Assembly (NCBI GenBank): GCA_024752435.1
Contig: CP103029.1
Location: 868,001 to 932,000, forward strand
Length of the DNA: 64,000 bases
Source of the DNA: Allantophomopsis cytisporea
Taxonomy: Eukaryota; Ascomycota; Leotiomycetes; Phacidiales; Phacidiaceae
Reading direction: 5' to 3'
Below are positions 36,235 to 49,084 of this stretch, piece by piece. Numbering within the stretch: position 1 is the first letter of the stretch; the number at the start of each line of letters is the position of its first letter. A model generated the notes under the pieces. It ran no database searches and was not told the DNA's origin. It was given only the letters and a program-made list of their open reading frames with translations. The translations under genes and the position numbers were made by a program.

Positions 36235-38923
36235 ATGAATCACAATGGCCAACATCGTCATATCCCAGGTGGTCAGCAGCAGGATATGAGCAGGAACAGA
36301 AGGTACAATCATATGCCTGCGCCTATGTATGCGGCCTACCCATATGCATATCCGCAGCAGTATGCGCCTCAGTACCACAACCACAACGGCATGCCTCCAG
36401 TATATCAACAATATCAGAATTATGGCCGTTCGACACCACCACCGATGCAGTATCCTTACATGGCACCACCGGTGGCAGCTTATTCGAGACCTCCACCATT
36501 GCCAATGACGACCGCGTATCAACAATCGATACCTGTGTCTGCACCAGCACCAGCACCAGCACCTGCGCCTGCACCTGTACCTGTATCTGTACCTATACCA
36601 GCGCCATATACTCCTGCTTCATCGACCCATTCATCGCAAACTCTTCCAGGGCCGTTGACACCGCCAACACCACAGCCAGTTCAAACGATCATGTCTCAAT
36701 ATACGCCAACACCTAAGCCTCAATTCATACCTCCAGTAAGCATTGTATTGCCCTCTGCTTGTTGCTCTGCTGACAAATTTCAGTTACCCTGGCTATCAAG
36801 ACCGGATCTCCCTTTCCCCAAGAAGACTCATCGTAGTCGCCGAAAACGTCGAACGAGGATATCTTCCGAAGAAGCTATTAAGCTTCCAGATCAGCTCCAG
36901 GCGCCAGCTCCAGAACAGACGTCAGCAGATGTCCCACTCTCGCCATCACAACCGATAGAGACTCCTCTGACAACTCAACCACCCTCTGAAGCTGCACCGT
37001 CCACAAACCCAACAACTCCTTCTTCGACACAATACCCAATAGCTGATGGCGCTGAAACGCCTACCAACGCGTCTGCAAAGGTTGCATCTCGAACTACAAT
37101 ACCTGCCTTACCTGTCATTCCAATAGTTCCTAGGCAGACTTCTAACAAACCCACAAACGATGCTTCAGCCGCGCCACCATCACAGCTAAGTGGTACTTCT
37201 GCGGCTCCGCAGGGAGATGAGACTCCTACCGATACGGCTACGCAACCTTCTCCTGCTCCTGAAGTAACTTCACCAGCTTCTAAAGCGCCTGTTTCTTGGT
37301 CAGGCTTGTTCAGAGGAACAGCTCAGTCTGGGCCTACTACCAATGGCAATGGGCCAAGTACTTCAAGCTTGACTACAGCAAGTAGCTTTACCAAAGTAAA
37401 CCAAGAGTCTTTCGCAGATGCGCTACAATCGTTCAGTGCGAATTTCAAGGGCAGTAAGATCGCATTTGTAGAACCAAGAGGACTTGTCAACACTGGTAAC
37501 ATGTGTTATATGAACTCGGTAAGTTGCACATCCTATCATGTAAAAGATCTTCACTTACACTGTTTACAGGTTCTCCAAGTATTGATCTTCTGTATCCCAT
37601 TCTATGACTTCTTAGACCAGGTTGGTAAGCGCGCAGCATACAGTTTCAAGAGCAGTACCCCATTGGTGGATGCAATGTAAGAGGAGCTCTACCCATGTTT
37701 GAGTAATCGATTGACAAAAAGTTAGGATCATGTTTATGCGCGAATTTCCTGTCATCGACTCGGCCGTTACGAGAGAACAGCTTCGAATGCGACTGAAAGA
37801 CAACGAACTCGAACAATATGGCGAAGCTTTCACTCCCGACTTCGTCTATGATGTTATTCGACAACTGCCAAGATTCTCAACTATGCGCCGCGGCCACCAA
37901 CAAGACGCAGAAGAGTTCTTAGGTTTCCTGCTTGAAGGTCTCCATGATGAGTGTGTCCAAGTTATGCAAGCCTCTGGGACAAACACGCCTCAGAGACCAT
38001 CCGACGTGCCAGTCACCGATTCATATGCTGAAGGCGCTATCGACGGCTGGCTAGAGGTTGGACACAAGCAGAAGGCTGCTGTTACTCGTTCTTCTGGCAC
38101 TATAACTGCCTCCCCTATTACCAAGATCTTTGGTGGAACACTCAGATCCGAATTCCGTGTACCGGGACTTAAGGACTCGGTGACATTGGAGCCATATCAA
38201 CCATTACAACTAGATATTGGCTCTCCTCAAATTAATAATATCGTTGATGCTCTCAAGGGCCTCACCAAACCCGAGGTTCTTCATGGCGACTTCAACTCCC
38301 CAAGAAACTCTAAAACCGCGACGAAGCAAGTCTTGATTGAGACCCTTCCCCCAGTTCTTATCCTTCATCTCAAACGCTTTCAATATGACAACACCGGTGG
38401 AACTCAAAAGATCTGGAAAAAGATTGGATACCCTCTCGAGCTGGAGATTCCAAAAGAGGTTTTCTCACGCCAGAAGCAAGCTGCGCTCCTCAATCACGGC
38501 GGCCTTCCAAAATATAGACTTACAGCAGTTGTCTACCACCATGGAAAGAACGCTTCCGGTGGCCACTACACTGTGGATGTCCGCCGCCAAGACGGGCGGG
38601 AATGGATTCGCCTTGATGACACTGTCATTCGTCGTGTTCGTAGCGAGGATGTTGCCGAAGGCGGCAGCGAGGAATCTTCAAAGGTTCTTGCGTCTGCTGC
38701 TGAGGCGCACAAGAAAGATGGCGTTGCTTCCAGCAATGCCTTTGCTCAAATGAGCTTGGAAGATGAGGAGACGAGTGAAGAGGAATGGAAGCAGGTCAAT
38801 GGTACGGAGAAGGCTGGAAAGTGGTCCGGCGTGATTAATGGTGCTGCAAAAGGAAGAGATCGTTTTGGTGTCAAGGATAACAAGGTCGCTTACCTGCTCT
38901 TCTATCAGAAGATCGTGGATTGA
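36235..38923 (+). CDS. UBP3: Ubiquitin C-terminal hydrolase, Ubp3/USP10 type
   Basis: Cysteine protease of the USP family, 846 residues, that removes ubiquitin from proteins; yeast Ubp3 works with Bre5 in vesicle transport and ribophagy. Exons: 36235-36735, 36784-37518, 37570-37676 and 37726-38923. Introns of 48, 51 and 49 bp have GTAAG-type donors. The first two are multiples of three without stops, so the unspliced frame misleadingly stays open. The N-terminal 400 residues are low-complexity, with a Tyr/Pro/Gln-rich start, an Ala-Pro dipeptide run encoded near 36541-36600, then Pro/Thr/Ser-rich sequence. The catalytic Cys408 is in GNMCYMNS, directly before intron 2. QDAEEFLGFLL lies near 508-518, the catalytic His728 is in ASGGHYTVDV, and Asp745/746 is in RLDDTVI. 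The start ATG has a good context (GACCATGAA). Confidence 0.93.
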
Positions 38924-41315
38924 GGCACCTTCTATGTTAGTCTTGGCTGATGATCGCTGGGTATAGAAATGCTGGACAGAGGGAAACGATTTTGGACCAT
39001 ATTCATGAAGCCTTCTATCTTGGAGGTGGAAATGTGAGAAATGACGGAAGCGGTAAATGCTGTGTTCCGGGCGACCTAACGTTTTGCATGGATTTGATGA
39101 ACCTTGTATATCATAGTAACTTCGAGGGAAGGGGAGTTATCTGAGGGTATGGTGGGTGCAGTGCATAGCGTCGGTGTGGAGAGCTGGGCTTCTCTTTTCA
39201 CGATTGAACAAAAGCGATGATCTTTCACGATACGATTCAGATGTTGGGACTATAGGGTCGTGGGATTTGCAACATGTGTGGGTGGTTGTGTGATACGCGT
39301 ATCTGTGGAGGGGATCTGCATAGATAGGTGTATTATTCTGGTGGTGAGACCTAGGTAGTGGTCATTTCTGTATGATAAGAATATAACCATGGCTTTGTGT
39401 AATAGATTCCTGTAATAGACTCCTGAATGGTAAAGAATTCGTACCCAAATCTTGTGTACTTGTAGACTTCGTAGAGATTGCTGAGAATACTTCATTGTCC
39501 CTGTCCACACATACGCTTCCCAGGAATAGCAAAGACTCCACAGCTTCCAAACTTAGTTAGCTGATATAATTATCTAAACAACATGACTGTATATTCAACG
39601 TTGAGGAAGGAAGTTGGTATTTAGCTACCAAATTCACTGGTTTTGATGTTCTTGAGTCGAGCGTTGATACGTTTTTCAATCTAAGTCTACCTGCATGCTT
39701 ATACACTTGACGACGATTTAAATTATGCTATGTTCAGTATGGGCAACAGTCCTAATATAATGCACAAATTTATGCTTAAGTAAAAGAGGAATAACTTATA
39801 CGGTAACCCAAATAATCTATAAACTACATGTTGTTTTATTTTAAATATCCCGTCTATGTAATATCTCGAGTTCTCTATCCCTCTTTGATGTGAACAACAC
39901 TTCTCTTGCAATTAATAGGATTGAGCATGTCCATAACAAGGAACTGTCTCTAATATAGACAGCAGTTTCGACAATGAGAGAGCTACTAATAATGAAGGAT
40001 TCGTCGGGGATTTCCTCGGCACAGATAGAACGCGTCAACTTGAATGGCTGAGTAATATCAACTACAATTTTTAAGATTAGAGGTTAAGAGATGCTTAGCT
40101 TATAAGCTAGACTCATATCAGTTTATACGTGCCGTAGTCTATGTTAATTCAGATATATTAGTCCCTGAGGCTTCGAATGGAGAAATGCTTTCTTTTAGTC
40201 TTTCGTTTCATTTGTATATTTCCAGATAGGGGGTCCTGCTATCAGCAATCTCCCGTTAGCTTATACTTTCCACTGATCTAAGATAAATCATGATATTCGA
40301 TTCATGTTGGAATCTGTGTAGTTCAAATTCTTCTAATATATCTATATTATAGTAGCGTGGTGTACAATGAACGATAGACAGCGATGAAACAGAGACCGAC
40401 AATGGTAAAGCAGACAGTTACAAAGTTTAGTATCTCTTACAGAATAGATAACACGTATAGTAACACATCCAGAGACATCTCGGATAAGATACAAGTGCTA
40501 CCTGGTTCAAGATCCAGCTGTAGGTGAGATATGCTTATTATGTGTGCACTATAACCTGGTTGGCCAATCGCTAGACATCCATATCCAAAGGGTTATACAG
40601 CTGAGAACTAAACCGCTTGTTCTTCCATTTAAACACCCCAAATCTACAGAGATTATTCCAGTATTGTTGGGGTACTGTAGATGTTGATGCCTTGTGTATT
40701 TACCTACTCACTCTGGGTACAGCTCTAAGACTTGGCAATGATATGGAATATCTGCACGACTCAACCCTGATTTTACTTGGAATTTATAATTGTGTACATA
40801 TTCCCCAAGTATATCAAGACACCTGATATCCAACTATAAAATGTTGTTGTATACACATATTAGACATCTATATGTTCAGAAGCCAATGCAAGGATTTTTT
40901 CTCCATACATAGAGATCTTCAAGAGAACATGGATCTATATATAGGCTCCTCGTCCACCGGGGGGGGGGACATGGGGAAATTCTGCTCTTGGAATATGATA
41001 ATTACTTTTAACGGAAACATGACTGGAATTATCAGGACTTCGATATAATAGCCAGAAGTAAAATGTAAACACACCTTTTTTTCTTCATGACAGCAGAAGT
41101 AAACAAATGTTTGAATTTAGAACGGTTCCGCAGTGTGGCTGAGAAGCAACAACGGATACGCGGCGTTCGCGACCGCAATGATACGAAACTACGCTAGGAA
41201 GGGGAAGTCGGCAGGCCATCATCATCACCAGGATTACGGCGACGACTGCGCATGAAATTCCTACGACAACAATATCATCTCACGTCGACAGAGTACTGCG
41301 ACACCCAGATTCAAC
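38924..41315. other. AT-rich gene-free island
   Basis: After the 3' flank of the deubiquitinase, the sequence from about 39.5 to 41.1 kb becomes AT-rich, with dense TATA/ATATA steps and stops in every frame (the longest open frame is 69 codons). It also holds a run of nine or more G near 40960. Its base composition differs from both flanking genes. It may be a decayed repeat altered by repeat-induced point mutation, or simply AT-rich spacer. I recognise no transposon protein. The right end serves as promoter for the CDC50-type gene. Confidence 0.5.
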
Positions 41316-42828
41316 ATGCCGGAAACTATGCCCCCAGCGATGGAACATGAGGACTCCATCTCGACGCAGGATCCTCACAACAGTAAAGATAAGAAGACAA
41401 AGAGTCGCAGACCAGCGAGTAGGTCATTATCGAGACAGGCGTTGCGCGACAGGGCACTGACGGCTATACGATAGATACTGCATTCAGACAACAGAGACTG
41501 AAGGCATGGCAGTGAGTTTAGTAATTTTCGTGAAGTTGAATAATTGCTGACATCCCAAGGCCTATTCTCACTCCGAAAAGTGTCCTCCCTCTATTCTTCG
41601 TCCTAGGTGTTATTTTTGCACCTATTGGAGGCGCATTACTATATGCGAGCGCACAAGTAAGCAGTTCTGCGACGAAAGGATGGGCTTATATGAGAGTATC
41701 GCGATATTGAGTGATGTATACAGGTATCGGAAATCGTCCTCGATTATTCAACATGTTATAAAGACGCACCAACCGATGACTTTGGACCCATGAACTCATC
41801 GCTCGTCCACACAGCATGGAAGGGTAGCTCCAACTCTACAACCGGTATTTCTCCCCAATGGTTTCGAACGAATATCACCGTCAACTACGGACCGAGTGTC
41901 ACCCTCAATCGTATCCAGTGTCAGCTCCAATTCCACATTCCAGAAAACCTCAACCCTCCCGTCCTCTTCTACTACCGTCTCACGAACTTCTACCAAAACC
42001 ACCGACGCTACGTAAAGTCCTTGGACACCGATCAGCTCTCTGGTGACTTCGTCGACAACAAAACCATCTCTAGCAGCGCCTGTGATCCATTGAGACTCGA
42101 CTCCAATGGCAAAGCTTACTACCCCTGCGGACTGATCGCGAACTCCTGGTTCAACGACACCTTCTCCAGCCCCGTTCTCTTGAACGTACCAGACAGCAAC
42201 GAAGACTTCCGTGTCTACAACATGTCGAATAACTCCGGCATCGCCTGGTCAAGCGACAAGAAGCTATACGGCAAAACGAAGTACACATACGACCAGGTTG
42301 CAGTCCCACCGAACTGGGTTGAGCGCTACCCGAATGGCAGTTACAGCGAGGATTACCCACCGCTGGACATCGAGAACAACGAGGCTTTCCAGGTGTGGAT
42401 GCGCACGGCCGGTCTTCCAACCTTTAGCAAACTGGCGCAGCGTAACAATCACGATGTCATGCAGGCCGGCGACTACCAGGTTAACATCACGCACAACTTC
42501 CCCGTCACTGAATATGGTGGCACCAAGTCTATCGTCATCTCCACTAGCACCATCATGGGTGGCAAGAACCCCTTCCTCGGCATTGCGTACGTGGTTGTTG
42601 GTGGTTTGTGTATTGTTCTCGGAGCCATGTTCCTTGTCGCGCATCTCATCAAGCCAAGGTATGTCCATAATTCCTTTCTCCTATTCTATATCGTCCGTGT
42701 CGTGAAATCACAACTAACCTGACTTACTACACAGAAAATTGGGTGATCATACGTACCTCACCTGGAACAACAACGAGCCCAGTACAGCCACGACCTCTGG
42801 CCGGGAGATGCGTCCCGAGGGCGCCTGA
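41316..42828 (+). CDS. CDC50: CDC50/LEM3-family flippase subunit
   Basis: Non-catalytic beta subunit of P4-ATPase phospholipid flippases, 421 residues, needed for their exit from the ER and for lipid asymmetry. There are five exons: 41316-41418, 41475-41511, 41560-41656, 41724-42658 and 42735-42828. Introns are 56, 48, 67 and 76 bp. Transmembrane segments lie at about 55-76 (VLPLFFVLGVIFAPIGG) and about 365-388 (YVVVGGLCIVLGAMFLVAHL). Between them is a large luminal domain with several N-X-S/T sites and the RLDSNGKAYYPCGLIANSWF-type core. The short spliced cytosolic N-terminus with RQQRLKAW and the C-terminal tail RKLGDHTYLTW match the family. A start at 41790 would lose the first membrane span. 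CDC50, LEM3 and CRF1 cannot be told apart with certainty; the CDC50 name is a best guess. Confidence 0.92.
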
Positions 42829-43342
42829 TTACGATAGAGATTATATAGTACGACCAGAGTTCTGTTTTTGATATGCGTCTTCAGTTTGGAGTGGTGGGCT
42901 TTCCTTTTGGTTTTACGGAATGGGTGTTTTGCGATGTTTACTTCATATTTTCCGGTCTTCTTGCAAAAAGCCCTGCATGAATAAAGATTTATAGTTCACT
43001 TTCATTGTCCATATCTTCCGCACAACTGAGACGTGAATATGCGCTATTAGATGTGGGTGAGCAGAAAAAGCAATGTAACGGTGGAACGTATTGTGAAACT
43101 GAAGCTTCTTTCATGTGCCTTTCTTCTCTTCGAAGCTAATATAGAAAAACCCATCGATGAGGTAGATGTAGTTGCTCCAGTCCACCAATCTCAGCCCGAA
43201 ACGCCCTACACTTCGGCCAAGCACAAAAGACAATTAACAAGAAAAAGGGAAATAGAGAACAAGCCCCTCCCAAATCAATATTTTAAAATTCGCCATCGTA
43301 ATTTAGCCACTCCACCACTTTCAGGGGTTGAAAGAGCGGCTT
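42829..43342. terminator. Convergent 3' flanks of CDC50-type and SPT16 genes
   Basis: 514 bp between two stop codons facing each other. There are AATAAAG-type words at 42980-42986 on + and similar A/T-rich sequence toward 43.25 kb. It should hold both polyadenylation regions. No gene seen. Confidence 0.4.
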
Positions 43343-46300
43343 TTAATTCTTCCTCTTCTTCTTTGGCGCATCATCATCCTCAAGCCCACTCTCCCTATCC
43401 TTTCTCTTGGCCTTCTTCTCTAATTCGTCCCAGTCTTCGCCGACCTCTTCGTCACTAACCTCACTACCGTCCTCCTCACTAGCCTCGGCACTAGCTTCCT
43501 CATCGAAGTCACTGTCTTCCTCACTGGAGACCTCCGAGGCCGCCAGTTCAGAATCTGACATCTCGAAAGCGGACTCCTCAGACTCTTCATCTGCGTCTTC
43601 ATCATCTGATTCGGCTGCAAGGAAGGACCAGCCTCCATCGACGAAGAATTGATGCGGATCTGCTGTGACGGTCTTCATAATTGTTGGCCAGTTCAGGTTG
43701 AGTGGACCCTCACTGTAAGGAATCTCAACAGAATCCAACCATTCCTTGACGTTATCAAGACTCTCCACTGGGATGGTGTTGATGTGTGCTGGAGGGCGGT
43801 TGAAGTCTTTGAAGACAATAACCATGTCGAAGTTCTTGAGTCCGAACTGGACACGCTCCAAATGAGCGATTTCAATATCCTCAAGAGTGATGACCATGAA
43901 TGGTGGCTCGGTGAGTTGAACCAAGCAATCAGTGGTTGGTTGACAGAAGACGTTGGAGCGGTTTGGCACACCGTTGAAACCGATCTCACGGAAAGGAATA
44001 TCAACATCGATGCTCTCATTCTTGGCAGCCTCTGAAATCTTCTCCGAGAAGGCCTTGAATTGGCGATCGAGTTCGGTACGTCTTCGTCTCTCTTCTTGTT
44101 CTGCTTGGAACTCTTCCTCGTCTCCATATCTGTACTTTCTCTTGCGGTTTCCAGTCTCATCAAACTGAATATCCGTTGCTTCACGATAGAATTGAACGTC
44201 CTTGGCTTTCTTCTTACCAATCATAATTGGGTCCTTGAGGTGTACGTGAATGATGACAATAAGTTCGTGTTGACAAGGTTGGAAGAAAAGATGTCTAACG
44301 TTGCTGAAAAGCACATCGACATGCTGTTGATGGCCAAGAGGCGATTGATACCGGAGACCGTTCTGGTGGATCTCGACCTTTCCTGGTACACGCTTACCGT
44401 CCAGTGCAGGTCTGATGAAGATGTTATCCATAACAACTGGTCTGCGATCTGGGGAGGGTTAGTATTTTCATTCAACAAATGATGAGCGGACAACTCACTT
44501 CTGATCTCAATGAGTTTGTCTTGTACAACCACGTCTTCCAGTTCCTTCTTTTCTTGCTCGCGCTTAGTAGCATCACGCTTCAAGTTTCCAATTTGAGTAG
44601 CAATGTCTTGCAATCGATCTCCATCCTGTGATCTGAAGGTCAAACTTCGGACAAAGTGAGCATTTGCGTCCTCGAAAGGCTGGTCATCTTTACGACCCAC
44701 ACCTTGACCTGGAGACAGGAAATTGATTCGTAGGTATGAGAATTCGCCTTCGTCACTCTTGCTTGCATTCTTGATAGTCTGAATATGGAATGGAACGGGT
44801 CTTCCCATGATTGGAAGCACCACGGTTGAGTTCTTAGCGTCCACAACAATAGCCAAATCGCGAACTTTCGAAGGGAACTGGTTATCACGCTTATAAGATT
44901 CGAAACGCTTGAACTTCTTGACAGCAGCACCATTCGCTGATTCTGTGGCTTCAGCATATCGTGCAAGACCTTGTTCCTGCTTCTTCTGGTGGATCTCCTT
45001 CTGATGCTCACGACGTCTGGCCTCAGCTCCATCATCTACTTGTGTTGATCTCTCCGCTCGCAACTTGGTCTTAGTGATGTTTGTAGAGGCCACAGCACCG
45101 ACCTTAGAATCCTTCTTCTCCTTCTTCTTCGGTGTCGGCTCAGCTTCCTCGTCATCCTTGAAAAAGAATGAAGTAGCATCGAGCTCAGATGGCGCATCAC
45201 CGGTGAAAACAACTGGCTCAGCGGCCGTGACACGTACAGTATCGGTAAGAACAAGCGAGTACACCTTGCTCTTCTTGTCTTGTGGGTTTGGGTTCTCGAT
45301 ATCGCTGAAACCGGTGGTAATGCATAAAGTCATGCCATCCTTCAGAGTTCGCCCACTCTTGCCGTTCAATAGAAGAGTTGCATCACGAGTTTCAATTCCG
45401 ATACCAGCACCCACGTTCTTGAGGAAGTGCTTCTCCAGTTCCGGCTTCCTGGCCTTAATGAGGCTCAAAGCCTTGCCATAGATGTCTTTGACGTGCGCAC
45501 CATCCTTCACCTCCTTCATGACGAGGCCATGAACCTGTAGTAGAAGCTTGTAGTTGCTCTCCTGAGACTTATTTGGGTCGACCAAGTATGTGCGAGCGAT
45601 CATTGAACAATATGACTTGTATCGAAGTCCCATTATCGCAAGAATAACTCCAGCGTGTAGGATTTCGTCATCGGTCTGCGCAGACATCTTGAGGTCGAAC
45701 TTGCCACCACTCTGAATAATTGGGCCATGGGTCCAATCAAGCTGGGAGGCGTCGAAATCGGAGGGCATCTTTTGTTTGTTTGGCAACTCGACCGTCTTCC
45801 AGAATTTCTGGTCATCAAGCTTGCCGTCTACTCTGTTGGCTAGAGCACTGTGCTTCGTCTTCTTCTCCTCATCGAGAATATCCGACATTTCTTCCACGAA
45901 ATAAGGGTTCATAAGGGCGATACAAGCCTTCGATGCGCTTCGCATAGCACGCTAAATAATGTCAGTGAAAGGGCCTCCTGAATGGTTGCCTACTCACGAG
46001 CTCGTTCTCGTCCTTGACTGCCAAGGCAGCAGCGGAGACAGCTGGGGCGATATCGACCTCCTCAACATCCTTGGAAATATCGCCATACGCCTTCTTCCAC
46101 TCATCGATGAAAGGGCCGCTGGAAGTGTCTTTCGGTAGGACACCAATTTTCTTCTGTAGGTCAAAGTGTTAGCTTTTGACAGGAGCATACGATTTTCGCT
46201 GAAACTTACGCCCGATGACTTGATGACATCTGTAATCTTGGTGAAGAGCTTCTCGTTCTGCTCGGCATCTTTGCCTCTAATCAAAACCTCAAGAGGGAAC

Positions 46301-46696
46301 TTGCCGCCCTTCAGTGGTTCAAGATGCTTGGCTAAATCAATCAGCGCATGCCTTGCTATGTGTTCGCAAATCGATCGACCTACCTTTTTTGGCCGTCGTG
46401 ACAATATAAAGAGCTTCGAGGGTAAACAGGAATAGCGTAGCGGGGAACTCGTAACCTAAAAGCCAGAACTAAATCAATCAGCATCGATCCCCAGATGTAG
46501 TTCAGATGCCCCAACTCACATGAATAGCATTATTCTTTTGAAATTGCATGTTCTCTTCCGTCTTGCCCATCAAAATAAGGAAGGACGAAGCACCACCAAA
46601 CAGCGCGTCGCCCGAACGCTTGTCGGCCTTCCATGCGGCAATGAGGTGGCCCAGGCGCTCCTGGAAGATGTCCTTGTCGATCTTGATATCTGCCAT
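43343..46696 (-). CDS. SPT16: FACT complex subunit SPT16
   Basis: Histone chaperone subunit of FACT, 1032 residues, which loosens and rebuilds nucleosomes ahead of and behind polymerases. Six exons: 46520-46696, 46384-46468, 46210-46331, 45998-46153, 44499-45951 and 43343-44448. Introns are 51, 52, 56, 46 and 50 bp. The domain order follows the family: an N-terminal aminopeptidase-like lobe, an inactive M24 peptidase fold (about 180-430, with HFLKNVGAGIGIE), a charged dimerisation region rich in EKKEKK and RRREHQKE, an Rtt106-like middle domain (GKVEIHQNGLRYQSPL, NVRHLFFQPCQHELIVIIH) and a very acidic Ser/Asp/Glu-rich C-terminal tail from about 950 that ends in basic residues (KKKRKN). All joins restore recalled family sequence and the frame. 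Introns 1 and 2 end with the same 14 bases. Confidence 0.96.
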
Positions 46697-47456
46697 GATG
46701 TCGAGGTCTGGAAATAATGGCAGATGTAGAGGGTTGACAAGGTCGACAACTGTCGTCGATTGTGATGCCGACTGTTAATAACTTGTAAGGCAGAGAGTGT
46801 ATCGCGAAACCGAAGCTCTCCAAGTCGCGTACTATCTTGATGCGGTTTAGCGTATATTGGAGCTGCAGCCTCGCGTAAAGTGGCAACGCAAGGTGCCGCG
46901 CCTGTTCCAGATACACGAATTTGAAGTTAGGAGGGTACCACAGTAGTGTGACTGAGAAATGTTCTTGTGTAAATTCCGTCGGAGAGCTTGTGATATCCAA
47001 TCGAGTAGAAGATGTTAATTGGGTGACCGGTTCTAAATAGATTCTTTTCAAATCTCAGCGTGTAGATAGCTGAGCTTTGGATAATAAATATCTTAGGTTT
47101 CAGAAACACTTGAGACCAAGATTGGACAGGCACTTAAATGGTCAAGCCTTGTGGAATTATCAATCAACCGAGTTGAAAGAGCTAGGACTTGGTGCGCATA
47201 AAAGATGTCAAACATTAAAACATAACTACTCGGGTAATGTAACCGAAAAAAAATAGAGTACATATACTTCTATTTCATAGAAGACCCTCGGAACAATGGC
47301 CAGAAACCTATATACTCCTTCCATAATGCATGCATCATACAGACCGAACAGTCATCAATGTATTGGCCCCTTCTGGCCCAAACTCTAGGCTCACGCATCA
47401 CATAAACACTCCTATTGGTTCTTCGAATTTATTCTCTCAACTCTGGACAAGAATAC
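46697..47456. other. Spacer between SPT16 start and ERG4 stop
   Basis: 760 bp. The left part is the SPT16 promoter, read on the - strand; the right part is the ERG4 3' flank. A 173-codon frame at 46530-47051 (-) overlaps the start of SPT16 in another frame and is not credible. An A8 tract lies near 47247. Confidence 0.5.
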
Positions 47457-49084
47457 TTAGATAACGTACTAAGAGCGCAATTAGTAAAATGATAGATGAA
47501 CGAACTGGGGCAGATACTCACTGGGATAAACAGATATGGTACCTGTCTAGTGTACTCATCCCACGCATCACCATACTTCTGCTGGCACTTCTGGATATCT
47601 CTGAGAGCTCTGTGCGAAATCATACCAGCAAAGAAGACTGGATAAAACCATGGGAATGGGCTGCTGAAGCCAGTGATCAATCCCCAGCACAAGGCGAAGT
47701 AAAGATCACAGGTGTAATGGATCTTGCGGGCATATCCGTACCAGCCATCAACCAGAATAGAATCACCTGTAGCAGTCTTGATGGTCTTTGGGTTCTTAAC
47801 AGTTTGCCATGGCAACTGTGGGAAGGTTCGGCGGTAGATGAGAGTGCCACGTTCTTCAGCACGGAAACGGTTCTTCTGACTGTTGGTAGTATCCCAGACC
47901 CAATAGACGAAGAGATAAGAGATGTAGAGGAAGACCAGGAAGTAGCGATTCCATCTGTATTCAGATGGGTCATGGTTTGCAAGGTAGATTGTGCAGTGGC
48001 AGTAGCTGAGAGGCACACCAGCGAGGTTCCAGAAAATCAACATGAAACCCCACTTCTCGAAGTACATATCCCTGAGACATGTTAGAGTTATTTGCAACGG
48101 AAAATTTAAGCTTAAAACTTACCAGGTAGTGACGATGCATTCCTCGCCCTTTGAGCAAGCATTGGCATACAAGAAATGTGCCATGACAAGGAATCCAACT
48201 TCTCCTGAAACATAACCATACTGCTCATATTGTCTTGCTGCTGCGGCGCATGACAAGCCGAAGAGAATAAACCATGGCAGACGAACCTCAAAGAACATCT
48301 TGAAGTCCAGAATACCAAAGAGACGTGGGTTCAACTCAGCACCCATGAAGAAGTCATAAAGGGGGTATCCGGTCATACGGTGCTGGGCTCCACGAGCCAA
48401 AGCAGAAAAGTAAGCAACGATGGAAACCAGAAAACCCGACAAGATAGCAACAGACATGATTGGTCCGAATTCATCCAAGAGGGTGTAAAGCGGAAAGATG
48501 CCCGTGAAGTGGAGGGCACCCACCACAACAATGGTCGTGTAAAAAGAGTAGATACCGGAGCAGTAGTATTTCAACTGCTTTCCACCTTCGTGTGGAAGAG
48601 GCTTTCCGTATGCAGTGACACCTGGAAGCAGACAGTAGCAAGCGCCTTCGAAAATGAAAAAGGTCCAGTAGATAGTCCAGGCCTTAAGAGATGGAAATGC
48701 GCCGGTGTATACAAGGTTGGCCAAGTGTTTGAAGAAGTCGCCAAAGCTCTGTCCAGGCTCCCTTGTCGGGAATTTGCCATCGTAGTAGGTTGCGCCAATC
48801 CACATGTACCACATGAGTAAAGGGAAGCAGATCATCATGGCAGTAACACCAAGAGATCCTCCAAATTCGAAATGTCCGCTGTAGTCAATCTTTGGGTCCT
48901 TGCCCACTTCCCAGCCTTCAATGATCTTGCGCTGCGCTTCAGCGACCTTCTTCTCTGCCGCGCTGTCTTCCTCCTCGACTTTGATCTTTTTCTCGGCCGT
49001 CGCATGGCCATTGACCTTCTTTACGCCATTGCCGTTCATGGCAGTCGACTTGCCCCGCGTACTGCGCTCCTCGGTGTCCGACAT
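47457..49084 (-). CDS. ERG4: Delta(24(24(1)))-sterol reductase ERG4
   Basis: Last enzyme of ergosterol synthesis, 507 residues, an integral ER membrane reductase that uses NADPH to reduce the C24(28) side-chain double bond. Exons: 48123-49084, 47522-48071 and 47457-47468. The last exon holds only three codons (Tyr-Val-Ile) and the stop; it restores the family ending LFIPYVI, so intron 2 (53 bp) is convincing. Intron 1 is 51 bp and splits a Trp codon. After a charged, soluble N-terminus of about 75 residues come many hydrophobic spans. Family signatures: LLDEFGP, GAQHRMTG, FFMGAELNPRLFG, YEQYGYVSGE, NLAGVPLSYCH, DTTNSQKNRFR and the C-terminal KYGDAWDEY. These match ERG4 rather than ERG24 or ERG3. 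The ATG at 49084 is the only suitable start. Confidence 0.96.

Noticed and set aside
43407..43652. Ser-rich + strand frame opposite the SPT16 tail
   Set aside because: It is the complement of the acidic Ser/Asp/Glu codons of SPT16.
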